The notes beneath the pieces are model-generated. The model was not told the DNA's origin and searched no databases. It saw only the letters and a list, made by a program, of their open reading frames with translations. Below are positions 1-8,338 of a DNA stretch of 33,266 bases, one piece after another. The translations under genes were made by a program, and so were the position numbers. The stretch comes from Pirellulales bacterium (lineage in GTDB: Bacteria > Planctomycetota > Planctomycetia > Pirellulales > JACPPG01): the NCBI GenBank assembly GCA_036490175.1, contig DASXEJ010000014.1:1-33266 (forward strand). The letters are read 5' to 3'. Position 1 is the first letter of the stretch. Every line of letters starts with the position of its first letter.

Positions 1-264
1 GGTCGGCTGACGCAGATCGCCCGGTACCTCGGCCAGTGCCTGCGCCCGCAACGCCCGCAACTTGTTCAGATTATCCCGCTCGGCATTGAGCAACACACCA
101 TGCGCATCAATCGAGATACCACCCACGGCCTGACCTATGAAGCCCCCGCCGATAAGCCCCGTTTGCGCAGCAACAGGATGCGTACAAATGACGGCCAGGA
201 TCGCGCCCAATGTCGCAGTGCAAAATAACGCACGTCTAGCAGTAGAAAGGACTCGGCTATACAT
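1..264 (-). CDS. Secreted protein, N-terminal part only (possibly DUF1598-like)
   Basis: Reading leftward from an ATG at 262-264, an open frame of 88 codons runs off the left edge. A purine-rich AGGAGA Shine-Dalgarno lies about 8 bases before the ATG. The protein starts with a basic n-region and a hydrophobic stretch (about residues 12-30) ending near VAAQ, a likely signal peptide. After it comes a Gly-rich piece and then GGISIDAHGVLLNAERDNL followed by an Ala/Leu/Arg helix. The GGI-x-IDA-x-GVL pattern resembles planctomycete DUF1598 proteins, whose function is unknown; this match is from memory and weak. Exported localisation is inferred. The rest of the gene is outside the window. Confidence 0.6.
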   Translation of the reverse strand, partial: MYSRVLSTARRALFCTATLGAILAVICTHPVAAQTGLIGGGFIGQAVGGISIDAHGVLLNAERDNLNKLRALRAQALAEVPGDLRQPT

Positions 265-537
265 CGCTCTTCTCCTGCAAAGCCAAGCTTGCGCGCTTGA
301 TTGACCGCCTGTTGTCAACATCCCGTGATCGGTCACGTGGGGGAAACGAGTTCACACGTTCGACCGACAATGCTGGCGGCGAGGCGGTTATCGGCAACTA
401 CCCTTAGAACCGTCACCCGCCGCTTCATTTAATCTAACTTCGCGGCACCGGCGGTCGCAATACGCCAAATGTCAGTCAAAAGGGCGCGTTCCCGCGGATT
501 GCCGTGCAAAAGCGAGGGGCGGGCTGCTTGGGAATCC

Positions 538-1782
538 TCATTTTTCGGAGGACGAGAACGTCATCTGGATATCGTCGTACGAGACCTCGCCCGTCCCGCC
601 GATCAGCCCGATGTTGACGATGGCCTCGCGGGCCGAGGGCGGCACCTTGAGCTTGCCGGTCTTGTTCTGCCAGCTGAACGAACCACTCCAGGGGCCCAGC
701 GCCACGTTCCCGGCTGGCGCGCGGTTCTCATTGAGAAAGATGATGGCAAACTGCGGGAGTTGGTCAGGGGCGATGCCAACGGCCACGTCGCTGGCCTTCA
801 CCATACAGGAAACATACAACGTGCGAATTTTGCGACCGTCGATGGCGAATCCTTGCAGGGCCCGGCAGCTGCGGCCTGGCTCTTCGTTTCTGAAAGTGGC
901 GTAGCACTTCTCGTGGGGGGCGTCATCGGCCTGGACGACTTTCATCTGCCGAACGTAATACCAGCCAGTTGGCTCGCCGCTTTCCGGAAGCACTTCCTCG
1001 AAGCTTGGGTTAGTCAGCGCAGGGTGCAACGGGTCGGCCTTTACCTGGCGCCTGTCAGCAGCCTGGCCCGTCATAGGAACGAACAGTGTCGGCCGCAGGG
1101 CCTCGCTCACGAGTTGGCCGTTCTCTTTCTTCAGCAAGTGAAACACCTGCTGATAGGGCTCGCCCACGGGTACGATCATCCGCCCTCCTTCTCTGAGCTG
1201 ATCGACGAGCGGGCGGGGCACCTTTTCCGGCGAGCAGGTCACGATGATCTTGTCGAAGGGTGCCTTTTCCGGCCAGCCAAGATAGCCGTCGCCCAGCTTG
1301 GTGAACACATTGCTATAGTTCAGGCGTTTCAGCGTCCGCTCGGCGCGCTTGCCGAGCTTTTCGACGATCTCGATCGAATAAACTTCCTTTACCAATGGGC
1401 TAAGTACCGCGGCTTGATATCCGCTGCCCGTGCCGATTTCGAGCACGACATCGCTTGGCTGTGGATCGAGTTGATCGGTCATATAGGCCACGAGCATCGG
1501 CGGGGTAAGAGTTTGGTGCTCGCCGAGCGGCAAAGACATGTCGAGATAGGCCTTATCGAACAACTTGGGGGGCGCAAACTCATGCCGTGGCGTGATGCTC
1601 ATCGTCTGGATGACGCGCGAATTGGTAATGCCCGCTCCAATCACGTCATCTGTGACCATGCGACGACGAGCTTGTTCGATCGATTCCGGAGAGCGGTCGC
1701 TGGCAACCGCCGACGAGGGACAAACGCCGCAAATCGTCAAAACGATCGAAGCGAGCACAAGAAAAAAGACACGGACGTTCAT
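538..1782 (-). CDS. pcm: Exported protein-L-isoaspartate O-methyltransferase with C-terminal beta-sandwich-like domain
   Basis: The 414-residue protein begins with a signal peptide (about 1-28, cleavage near SAVAS). Residues about 33-240 match PIMT, which uses S-adenosylmethionine to methylate isoaspartyl residues and so starts their repair. Visible motifs are LPLGEHQTLTPPMLVAYM (85-102), the SAM-binding loop VVLEIGTGSGYQ (112-123), the acidic end of strand 2 (SIEIVEKL), and GGRMIVPVG (199-207). Usual PIMTs are 210-230 residues; here about 160 more follow. That part (NPSFEE...GWYY, ending YDDIQMTF) reads like a CBM-type jelly-roll. A signal peptide on a SAM-dependent enzyme is odd, because SAM is cytoplasmic. 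The start has only a weak Shine-Dalgarno, but it gives the intact signal peptide. It stands alone, 426 bp from the sulfatase. The PIMT call is firm; the extra domain's nature is inferred. Confidence 0.9.
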   Translation of the reverse strand: MNVRVFFLVLASIVLTICGVCPSSAVASDRSPESIEQARRRMVTDDVIGAGITNSRVIQTMSITPRHEFAPPKLFDKAYLDMSLPLGEHQTLTPPMLVAYMTDQLDPQPSDVVLEIGTGSGYQAAVLSPLVKEVYSIEIVEKLGKRAERTLKRLNYSNVFTKLGDGYLGWPEKAPFDKIIVTCSPEKVPRPLVDQLREGGRMIVPVGEPYQQVFHLLKKENGQLVSEALRPTLFVPMTGQAADRRQVKADPLHPALTNPSFEEVLPESGEPTGWYYVRQMKVVQADDAPHEKCYATFRNEEPGRSCRALQGFAIDGRKIRTLYVSCMVKASDVAVGIAPDQLPQFAIIFLNENRAPAGNVALGPWSGSFSWQNKTGKLKVPPSAREAIVNIGLIGGTGEVSYDDIQMTFSSSEK

Positions 1783-2208
1783 GAATTTCAGTCCCGGTTA
1801 GTCGATGGTCATGAAAATTGGTTCCGTCCGGGAGTGCGCTTTCCTCGATCCGATCGTATCCGTTCACAGCTTTCAGTATAATTAGGGTGAATGAAGGGGT
1901 GGTAAATGAATGCGCTGGCCCGGCGCTCCGCGCCGGCGAAACTTCGCGGAACCTGTCCGCTGTCGACAAGGCTGCATCCTTATAATCGTTAGAACCCCTG
2001 CCAGGGCCACGCGTTCTTGGGGTCGGAAAGCGTTTCTTTTCATGCACTTTGTGCCGACCCGCTCGTTATGCCGAGGGCGATTGTTAGCTTTCATCTGCGC
2101 CCGCTCGACTGTTAGCCCCTTGATCCTCTTTGGCCCGACCGGACGCTTAAGCGTTGGGCTTCTTTTGGTTCTCGCGCAGGGAAGGTTCCAGGCCCAGGCA
2201 TGGCCGTA
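1783..2208. other. Intergenic stretch, pcm to sulfatase
   Basis: No convincing gene. There is a TATAAT-like hexamer near 1877 on the plus strand and TATACT on the minus strand facing pcm, but no partner -35 at proper spacing. A short palindrome (ACGCTTAAGCGT) lies near 2148 without a T-tract. Confidence 0.4.
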
Positions 2209-4008
2209 CTATGGCTTTGGCCGGGTTCCTTCTTGTGCTCGTTGACGCGCGTTGCGGATATCGTTTAGCACTTGTTCCATAATCGTCGTTGGGTTGAAAC
2301 TCGGAGGGAATGATCGCGGCGGAAACTCTTTGAACGTTGTCGCGAACCTTACCACGTCATCCATGGCTCCGTAGATGTTTCCGATATGATCGAGCTGCCA
2401 GTCCCAAAACGTGTTGGACGTGATGTCCGCTCGTTCGAAGGGATCCTGGAACAGGTTGTAGATCTTCTGCAGCCGGAGCTTTGTGAACGGCTCGGCCCAG
2501 ACTCCCATCGTGCCGGCGAGACGCTGCTCGGCAAAGCTGTACTTGTAGTCCCCTTGCCGCAGGGCGACGAGCAGCCCATCGTCGTCAGAGTAGAAGAATT
2601 TGTCCCGCGCGCGCTTCGCTCCTCGATCGTTCCGGACCGTCCCGCGGACCGCACCGAGGAAGGCTGACTGATCGTACCCGTCCAAGTGGACCTTGTATTT
2701 GACTCCGTTGGCGGTGTAACCCTTCGCGCATTTGCCGACGATGTCGGGCTCGCCCGCGATGGCGCATAACGTGGGAACCCAGTCGTTGTGGCTCATGAGT
2801 TCGTTGGTCACCGTGCCCGCCTTGATGACACTCGGCCAGCGGACCAGGCAAGGGACCCGGAAGGCCCCCTCCCAGTTCGTGTTTTTCTCCGAGCGAAAAT
2901 GTGTCATCGCGCCGTCGGGCCAGGTATTCATGTGCGGGCCATTGTCGCTGGTGTAGACCACGACCGTGTCGTTGGCAATTCCCAGGTCGTCGAGGGTCTT
3001 GAGGAGCGAGCCGATGGTCTCGTCATGCTCGATCATGCCGTCGACGTACTCGCTGTCGCCGTGTTGATATCGGCCGCGATGTTCTTTGCGGACGTGCGTC
3101 CGCAGGTGCATGCGCGTCGAGTTGTACCAGACAAAAAAGGATTTGCCGGCAGCCTTTTGCCGCTTCATATAATCGATGGCCGCGGCGGACGTTTCATCAT
3201 CGATCGTTTCCATCCGCTTTTTGGTCAGCGCGCCGGTATCTTCGATCGTTTGCTTTCCGATCTTGCCAAAACGTGGGTCGACGGTGGGGTCGTCCTTGTC
3301 CGCGGCCTTACACCTGAGCACGCCGCGAGGACCGAACTTGGCGAGATAGGTCGGGTCTTTGGGGTAGTCGGGGAGCTCGGGCTCTTCCTCAGCATTGAGA
3401 TGGTAGAGATTGCCGAAAAACTCGTCGAATCCGTTTACCGTTGGCAGCGATTCGTTGCGATCACCGACGTGGTTCTTGCCAAACTGCCCGGTTGCGTATC
3501 CAAGGCTCTTGAGCAGCCCACCCACACTCGGATCGAGTTGACTCATGCCCATCGGCGCGCCCGGGAATCCCACCTTCGTGAGCCCGGTGCGAATGCCATG
3601 CTGGCCGGTGAGAAATGCCGCCCGGCCCGCCGTACACGACTGCTCGCCATAGTAATGAAGAAACCGCAGCCCTTCGGCGGCGATGCGGTCGATGTTGGGC
3701 GTGACGTAGCCCATGAGGCCGTCGCTGTAGCAACTGCGATTGGTAATTCCAATATCGTCGCCGAAAATGACCAGGATGTTCGGCTTGTTGTTTCCTTTCG
3801 CTGTCGCGTCGGCCGATTTCTGCCTCGCCCCCTCGTTCTGTGCCAAAAGGTAGTCGCCACTCGTGCCAGCCGATCGCTCGGTATCGAGGGCCGGCGACTC
3901 GTCCCGGGCGTGGGTCGTGCGGGTCAGATCAACCGCGGCCAGCAGCCACGCAAAAAAAGCGCCGGTCAAAATCAGTGTCGCCGCGGATCGCAATATCTTC
4001 GTGTTCAT
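2209..4008 (-). CDS. Exported arylsulfatase (type I, Cys-type, CTAGR motif)
   Basis: I start the gene at the ATG at 4006-4008, which has GGAG 8 bases upstream; a longer frame begins 8 codons earlier without such a site. The 599-residue protein has a signal peptide or N-terminal anchor (about 1-34) and then a sulfatase domain opening with PNILVIFGDDIG, whose paired Asp are metal ligands. The formylglycine site is SCTAGRAAFLTGQ, with Cys near residue 125. It has Ala where most type I sulfatases have Pro (CxPxR), a variant I know from some arylsulfatases. YTSDNGPH supplies the second Asp/Asn metal pair. The C-terminal part, with SNTFWDWQLDH and FKEFPPRSFPPSF, fits one arylsulfatase group. It would hydrolyse sulfate esters outside the cytoplasm after maturation by a formylglycine-generating enzyme not seen here. 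The substrate cannot be told. Confidence 0.93.
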   Translation of the reverse strand: MNTKILRSAATLILTGAFFAWLLAAVDLTRTTHARDESPALDTERSAGTSGDYLLAQNEGARQKSADATAKGNNKPNILVIFGDDIGITNRSCYSDGLMGYVTPNIDRIAAEGLRFLHYYGEQSCTAGRAAFLTGQHGIRTGLTKVGFPGAPMGMSQLDPSVGGLLKSLGYATGQFGKNHVGDRNESLPTVNGFDEFFGNLYHLNAEEEPELPDYPKDPTYLAKFGPRGVLRCKAADKDDPTVDPRFGKIGKQTIEDTGALTKKRMETIDDETSAAAIDYMKRQKAAGKSFFVWYNSTRMHLRTHVRKEHRGRYQHGDSEYVDGMIEHDETIGSLLKTLDDLGIANDTVVVYTSDNGPHMNTWPDGAMTHFRSEKNTNWEGAFRVPCLVRWPSVIKAGTVTNELMSHNDWVPTLCAIAGEPDIVGKCAKGYTANGVKYKVHLDGYDQSAFLGAVRGTVRNDRGAKRARDKFFYSDDDGLLVALRQGDYKYSFAEQRLAGTMGVWAEPFTKLRLQKIYNLFQDPFERADITSNTFWDWQLDHIGNIYGAMDDVVRFATTFKEFPPRSFPPSFNPTTIMEQVLNDIRNARQRAQEGTRPKP

Positions 4009-4476
4009 GTTGTTCACTCCGTGCAACAACAAGTTCTGATCAGCAGATTTGGCAAATACGCCAGGATCGGGATTCGCGACTCATTGTAGACTTCGAGCCA
4101 TTTTCTGTCTCATATTGCAGGCACCCATCGCGATGGCGAGGTAGGGTTTTCAAGGGGCGTGTGGATCCTCTATAGACCACTTGGCGATCACGTGCGGCGT
4201 CATGCTGGCCGACGTTGCCAAGATCAGTTTGAGAGCAAATCAAGCACCTGGACTACCGGGCCGCCGGTCGGCAAAAAAACGTCTCGGGCCGCCCATTTGC
4301 TGTAGCTTTCGTCAGCCAGGCCATAATCCTTGTCCCGCGGAATTCAGCGTATTATGCTGGCCGCATGGCCACGCCTGGTCCGGACTTGTTGCCGTGCAAG
4401 AGGGAACAGAAATTGCACGCGATAGCGCTGGGAGTGAAGCAACTAGTAAACAGAAACACTTCGTGGAGGTAGTAAC
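4009..4476. other. Divergent intergenic region, sulfatase / Gly-Tyr protein
   Basis: This region separates two divergent genes and must hold both promoters. I see no confident -35/-10 pair; TATTAT near 4351 is a possible -10 for the rightward gene. A perfect inverted repeat (CGTGCAA-N13-TTGCACG) lies at 4393-4419. Confidence 0.4.
4393..4419 (+). promoter_or_regulatory. Inverted repeat in the leader of the Gly/Tyr-rich gene
   Basis: Seven-base perfect arms CGTGCAA (4393-4399) and TTGCACG (4413-4419) separated by 13 bases, ending about 58 bases before the start codon. It could be an operator or an mRNA hairpin in the leader. No T-tract follows, so it is not a terminator. Confidence 0.35.
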
Positions 4477-5043
4477 ATGTTGCAACATGCACTGAGGATG
4501 AGTCTTCTCGTTGTGGTTCTGGGGTTTGTCGCCCAAGACGTACATGCCTTTGGTCGTTGTGGCGGGTGGGGGCGGGGTTGCGGCGGCTGCGGCTACGGAT
4601 ACGGCGGCGGCGGCTATGGTTACGGTGGCTACGGGTATGGCGGTTACGGGTACGGCGGCTACTACGGCGGTTGGGGCTACAACGGCGGCTACGGCTATAG
4701 TGGATACCTCGGTAGCGTAAACGGCGAGTCGCCGTCCCCCGCGGGCACCTCTCAGCTTGCCTCTGATCGCGCCACGTTGACGGTTCTTGTGCCGGCTGAC
4801 GCCAAGGTGTTCGTTAACGGCCTGCCGACCAAGAGCACTGGCGAAAGCCGCCGGTTTATTTCTACCGGCCTGCAGCCCATGGCCTTCTATCCTTACAAAG
4901 TGCGCGCCGAATTCATGTTTGACGGCAAACTCGTCAGCGAGGAAAAGATCATCCAGTTGACCGCCGGACAGACGGGCTCACTCGCATTCGACCCGCCACC
5001 AGCGACCAAAGTGGCCGACGTCGGGGCGGCCGCACAGCGCTAA
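4477..5043 (+). CDS. Secreted Gly/Tyr-rich protein with TIGR03000-type domain
   Basis: The start is set by GGAGGT at 4465-4470, six bases before the ATG. The 188-residue product has a signal peptide (about 1-25, ending VHA). A low-complexity segment (about 30-82) follows, built of Gly-Gly-Tyr and Gly-Tyr units with a few Cys and Trp. Residues about 98-175 form a conserved globular part: ATLTVLVPADAKVFVNG, TKSTGESRRFISTGL, then an alternating beta pattern (YPYKVRAEF, GKLVSEEKIIQLTAGQ). This matches TIGR03000, a domain of unknown function found mostly in planctomycetes. The protein is probably a cell-surface or periplasmic structural component; that role is inferred. It is monocistronic, with a strong terminator about 75 bp after the stop. 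Confidence 0.88.
   Translation: MLQHALRMSLLVVVLGFVAQDVHAFGRCGGWGRGCGGCGYGYGGGGYGYGGYGYGGYGYGGYYGGWGYNGGYGYSGYLGSVNGESPSPAGTSQLASDRATLTVLVPADAKVFVNGLPTKSTGESRRFISTGLQPMAFYPYKVRAEFMFDGKLVSEEKIIQLTAGQTGSLAFDPPPATKVADVGAAAQR
4580..4710 (+). repeat. Degenerate GGY-codon repeat
   Basis: Tandem imperfect repeats of TAC/TAT-GG(C/T) units encode the Gly-Tyr-rich segment of the gene at 4477. Unit boundaries vary, as expected for slippage-prone low-complexity coding sequence. Confidence 0.8.
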
Positions 5044-5116
5044 TTGCTAAATTAGGTACGACGCTTTCGCTCGCGTCTCGTGCGAAAACGTTGCTGCCCC
5101 CAACGTCAGAAGTCAG

Positions 5117-5160
5117 AACACCCTTAAGCGACGGGCGATCCGCCGCTTAAGGGTGTTTTT
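5117..5160 (+). terminator. Rho-independent terminator
   Basis: Perfect 14-bp stem (5117-5130 with 5144-5157) around a 13-base loop, followed on the plus strand by a run of T. It ends the Gly/Tyr-rich protein gene. Confidence 0.92.
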
Positions 5161-5310
5161 CATTTGTTAGATTCGACCGCAGAATAGTGCTTGTGAGTGG
5201 GGCCATCATGCGTCCGTATAGAGAGGGGCGCACGTCGAATCGTTCCCTGTCCATGCACAGCCGCATAGTGACGACGATGAAGACGTTGACGTCCCAATAG
5301 CACCAGGGGC

Positions 5311-5609
5311 CTCGTTGCAGGCGATATCGCGCAGGCTACGGCACTGGCCAGGAAACTGGAAATGCTGGACGCGGAAGCGGCCAATCGCAAAAAGATAGCG
5401 GACGAATTCTCCAAGATGCAGCAGCAGGCCAAGGCCACCATCGCAGGCGTGGCGACGTCTGTCGAAACGCTAGCCGAGAAAATCAAGGAGCTGAACAAGC
5501 CCCGCGAAGCCGGCCTGATCCGCCAAAAGACTGACGCGCCGAGAAGAAGTTGCATGATGAAATCGGCGACAAAAAGCAGAAGTGCGCAGAACAGGGGGGG
5601 GCGCCTTGA
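5311..5609 (+). pseudogene. Coiled-coil protein fragment with frameshift
   Basis: An open frame from about 5290 reads as a heptad-like, charged helix: ALARKLEMLDAEAANRKK, then KMQQQAKATIAGVATSVE and AEKIKELNKPREAG. At about 5538-5541 the good reading jumps one frame. The shifted frame gives EKKLHDEIGDKKQKCAEQ and stops at TGA 5607-5609, while the original frame becomes Arg/Ser-rich nonsense. One lost base (GACGCGCCGAG, expected GACGCGGCCGAG) would explain it. There is no start codon with a ribosome binding site at the left end; an in-frame stop lies at 5287. So this is a truncated, broken gene tail. The original function is unknown; phage-type coiled-coil proteins are one possibility. Confidence 0.5.
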
Positions 5610-5627
5610 TAAAGGGTAGTCAGGCCG

Positions 5628-6104
5628 ACACGTGTTGTTGTTATCCTGCGGCATGTCGGCGGCTGGATCCGGAATAATGTGGTCCACAGTCGAGCCAAAC
5701 AGTCCACCTCCAAAGATCAAAGCATAATCGCGTGGCTGCAATAGGACGGATAGCGGGGTCGACATGTCTTCCCCGGTCCTGGGCGGCGAAAACACCGTTA
5801 CAGCGAGTGGCTGCAAAGCCAATGGCTTGCCCGTTGGAAACCCGCCGGCGCCGAGCGCCGCAATGGCACCGAAAATTGTCGCGGTGGAATTTGGGTCTTG
5901 TATCAGATCGCCGCCAATGTGCTCGACCAGCACGGGTTCAGCCAAGTGAAATCTAGCGCCAAGGAGTTGGTCGTTTTCAATTGGCCAATAGCCAGCTCCG
6001 AGCGATCCGTACGACGCCGTTGTCGACGACTCGAAGACGAGCGCCGCTGTTCCTGTGACTGGCGCGACACATAAAACACTGTACCAGACGATTGGCCTGA
6101 CCAT
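5628..6104 (-). pseudogene. Truncated PEP-CTERM-type secreted protein
   Basis: From ATG 6102-6104 the frame gives a signal peptide (MVRPIVWYSVLCVAPVTGTA). It then gives the pattern LLGARFHLAEPVLVEHIGG, TIFGAIAALGAGGFP, TVFSPP, PLSVLLQPRDYALIFGGGLFG. I recognise this as the beta-rich body of a common planctomycete PEP-CTERM protein family of unknown function. Another in-frame ATG lies 15 bases upstream. Sensible sequence ends near 5628. The frame then stays open by chance to 5160, through sequence that reads better on the other strand, and the expected PEP-CTERM anchor is missing. I therefore call it a 3'-truncated gene next to another fragment; both probably result from one rearrangement around 5610-5630. 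Confidence 0.6.
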
Positions 6105-6684
6105 TGGAAGGTCCACCATGACCAGTTGCGTTGCAGGCGCGAGGAAATCTCCCACATCGGGCGCGTCGCGGCTAGATCGGGCGAGACTGTGCCAGCATCG
6201 CATTTGCCCGCGGCGCTCGCGCATCCTGGGGGCGTCAGGTTGCGGCGTTCAAAGGAAGCGAGCCGCTGCCAGAGGCAATAACTGGCGGGCGATGCGTGTC
6301 GGCGGCTCTGACCCGCGAACGCAGTGGGACGCGGGTCGCCAGATGATAGCAAGATAGAGCGCATAAAAAGGTCACCAGGTGGGGCAGGAACCTGGCGACC
6401 AGTTCCCGGGGAATCGCACCACCGGGCGAAGGTTATTTAGATTCGGCTTGGCGAGTTGTCAAACTCTGCTCGAAAAATGCTCGCCTTGGTCGACCAACGT
6501 GCAGCGTGCTGGCGGAGATTGTTGCAACGCACGGTGAATTAACATCGGCCCTGGCTGCTGGACTCGGTTAACGGCCGGCAAAGCGGCCGCGGTGCTTGAT
6601 ACCACCGACGGGCCACCGACCCACCCGATGCCGGATGGATTCGCGCCGGCGCAGGACTTTGTTTCGAACAAACGCCAGCAGAAA
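6105..6684. other. Intergenic stretch with one terminator
   Basis: No gene recognised. It contains the minus-strand terminator hairpin at 6365-6400. The rest looks like degenerate sequence of the decayed zone. Confidence 0.45.
6365..6400 (-). terminator. Rho-independent terminator (minus strand)
   Basis: Arms at 6370-6380 and 6390-6400 form an 11-bp stem that is fully paired only as minus-strand RNA (one G-U in place of an A-C mismatch). It is followed on that strand by five T. It probably ends a transcript coming from the right, such as the small ORF at 6685-6798. Confidence 0.75.
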
Positions 6685-6798
6685 TTAAGCCCCACTTTGA
6701 CCCATGAGGGCGCCAGCGGCGACAGCGATCACGAACAAGGCCATGACGATAAACGGGAGCCAGCGATCGTTTTCCTCGCCAAACAAAGTGTAGTCCAT
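6685..6798 (-). CDS. Small single-pass membrane protein
   Basis: A 37-residue frame encodes an acidic N-terminus (MDYTLFGEENDRW) and one clear membrane helix (about residues 14-33, LPFIVMALFVIAVAAGALMG). The composition and the clean helix favour a real gene over chance, but the Shine-Dalgarno is weak (AGGGCGAG). A longer frame continues upstream to 6987; that part is Arg/Pro/Cys-rich and looks like a shadow. A minus-strand terminator lies about 285 bp downstream. No family recognised. Confidence 0.5.
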   Translation of the reverse strand: MDYTLFGEENDRWLPFIVMALFVIAVAAGALMGQSGA

Positions 6799-7165
6799 CT
6801 CGATCTCGCCCTTGGATTTCCATCTCAAGTCGCACGTTCGTTGAGTACAGGAAATGCAACGCAAGCGCATTCCGCGTGAAGCACAAGGTGGGGGTATACG
6901 TACACCTGGTTCGATCGGTTTACGTCTGTTTTTACAGTGTTTTGGCTCGGCCCGTCCGCGCATCAAAAACGCCTTCCGATTTTGCACTAGTAATTATCTG
7001 CCTGGGTTATCGATCAGCTAAAAGAAGCGAGTTTCTCAGGATGGGGCACGACCTGAACGCGTCTGACCCGGCCGTTTCCAATCATCAGCTCTTTGTTATC
7101 AGTGCTGCAAGCGACATTGCGAGAAAGTAACGGCGAGTAGCCTGGTGGCCGAGAACGGGTGACAC
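6799..7165. other. Intergenic stretch before the integrase remnant
   Basis: No gene, RNA or repeat recognised. A partial copy of the tRNA-Phe 3' end (an old att site) was looked for by eye and not found. Confidence 0.4.
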
Positions 7166-8268
7166 ATGCAAGCCTGGCTATTCCAAGAGGAACGTTATGT
7201 CTCTGAAATCGGCGACAAAGCCCAATGGCTCGTGGGGTGGTACGTCGATGGCAAGCAAAAGCGCAAGCTTGTCGGCGGCAAAAACAGCCGCGGAGCGAGT
7301 TGCCCGCAAGATCGAGGGCCAACTCGCGGCGGGAACTTACCTCGCCGTAAGCAAGCGGACCTGGAAGGAGTTTCGCGAAGCCCTCGACATTAAAATTCTT
7401 GCGGCGATGGAGCCCGCCACGAAGAGCACCACCGAAACGGCGGTAAAGCATTTCGAGCGAACGATTAGGCCGGGCATGGTCGCGGCATTAACGACGGATC
7501 GCGTGGCAGAATACGTGGCCGTGCGACGACAGGAGAAGAGGTCGAAGGCTGAGGACGCAACCGCCGTCTCGCCCGCCAAAATTAATCGCGAGCTGCGCAA
7601 AATCAGCGCTTCGCTGAACATTGCACACGATTGAAGTTGGTTGCCAAAGAAACCGAAGGTACGGCTGCTTCGAGAGCCTGTGAAGCTTCCCACGCACGTA
7701 GATCCGGAGACGTTTGCGAAACTCTACGCGGCCTGTGACGACGGGTCCATGCTAGCGTCCCAAATGTCACGGCTGGCGATTGGTGGCGTGCCTTGCCCGT
7801 CATGGCCTACATGGCCGGTTGGCGGATTTCGGAACTGATGAAGCTACGGCGAGACGACGTCGACCTGGAGCGTGCCACTGCGTTGACCCGGGCCACGGAT
7901 AACAAAGATCGACGAGATGTCTGGCGCCGTTACACGACCTCGTAGTCGACCATTTGAAGCGTCTAGTGGGCTTCTCGAACCTTATGTTCCCGTGGCCGTA
8001 TGATCGCCGCACGCTGTGGGTCGAGTTCTATCGAACCCAGACCGCCGCGAAGGTCAGACCGGACGGGAAAGAGCACTACGGGTTCCACGACTTGCGCAGA
8101 CCGTTTGCCACGATGAACGCAGCCAACACGACAGCCGACGCATTGCAGCAGTTGCTGCGACACAAGAGCTACACCGCAACGCAGAAGTACATTGCGATGG
8201 GCCGGCAGATGAACCCGGCGTTAGCGGCGCCGTTCGTGCCCGAATTGAAGACTGTCGGCTCGGCGTAA
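7166..8268 (+). pseudogene. Degenerate phage-type tyrosine integrase
   Basis: Joining three frames restores one planctomycete-type tyrosine recombinase of about 365 residues. N-terminus: LFQEERYVSEIGDKAQWLVGWY. SAM-like core-binding domain: KIEGQLAAGTYLAVSKRTWKEF onward. Catalytic domain: AYMAGWRISELMKLRR (first Arg), HYGFHDLRRPFATM (His-x-x-Arg), LLRHKSYTATQKYIAM (His and the Tyr nucleophile). Lesions: a frameshift in the A-run at 7280-7284, a TGA at 7632-7634 where the family has Trp, a frameshift near 7760, and another near 7928. The catalytic residues survive but the gene cannot make an intact enzyme. It ends about 70 bp from the 3' end of tRNA-Phe, the usual target type for such enzymes, so it is the likely remnant of an integrative element lying to its left. 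Confidence 0.9.
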
Positions 8269-8338
8269 TCCTGGATTTATCCTGGATTCGAGTCGCGGCC
8301 AAGTGTCTCGAATATGCGTAAGTCCTTGCGCTGCCTAG

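Noticed and set aside
469..1881. 470-codon open frame on the plus strand
   Set aside because: It lies antisense to the methyltransferase gene, is rich in Arg/His/Ala without any motif, and exists because GC-rich codons rarely form stops on the other strand.
1870..1890. TATAAT / TATACT promoter near 1877
   Set aside because: No -35 hexamer at 16-18 bases on either strand, so the match alone is not enough.
2788..4089. 433-codon open frame on the plus strand
   Set aside because: Antisense shadow of the sulfatase, with no family pattern and no ribosome site.
5160..6224. 354-codon minus frame as one intact gene
   Set aside because: Only the part from about 5628 to 6104 reads like a protein family; the rest is antisense to a coiled-coil fragment and reaches into the terminator at 5160.
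7640..8268. Separate small genes at 7641-7838 and 7954-8268
   Set aside because: Both are pieces of the same broken tyrosine integrase; catalytic motifs are spread across frames in the right order.
6799..8338. Second att site (copy of the tRNA-Phe 3' end)
   Set aside because: Looked for by eye for the T-arm and acceptor sequence left of the integrase; no convincing copy seen.
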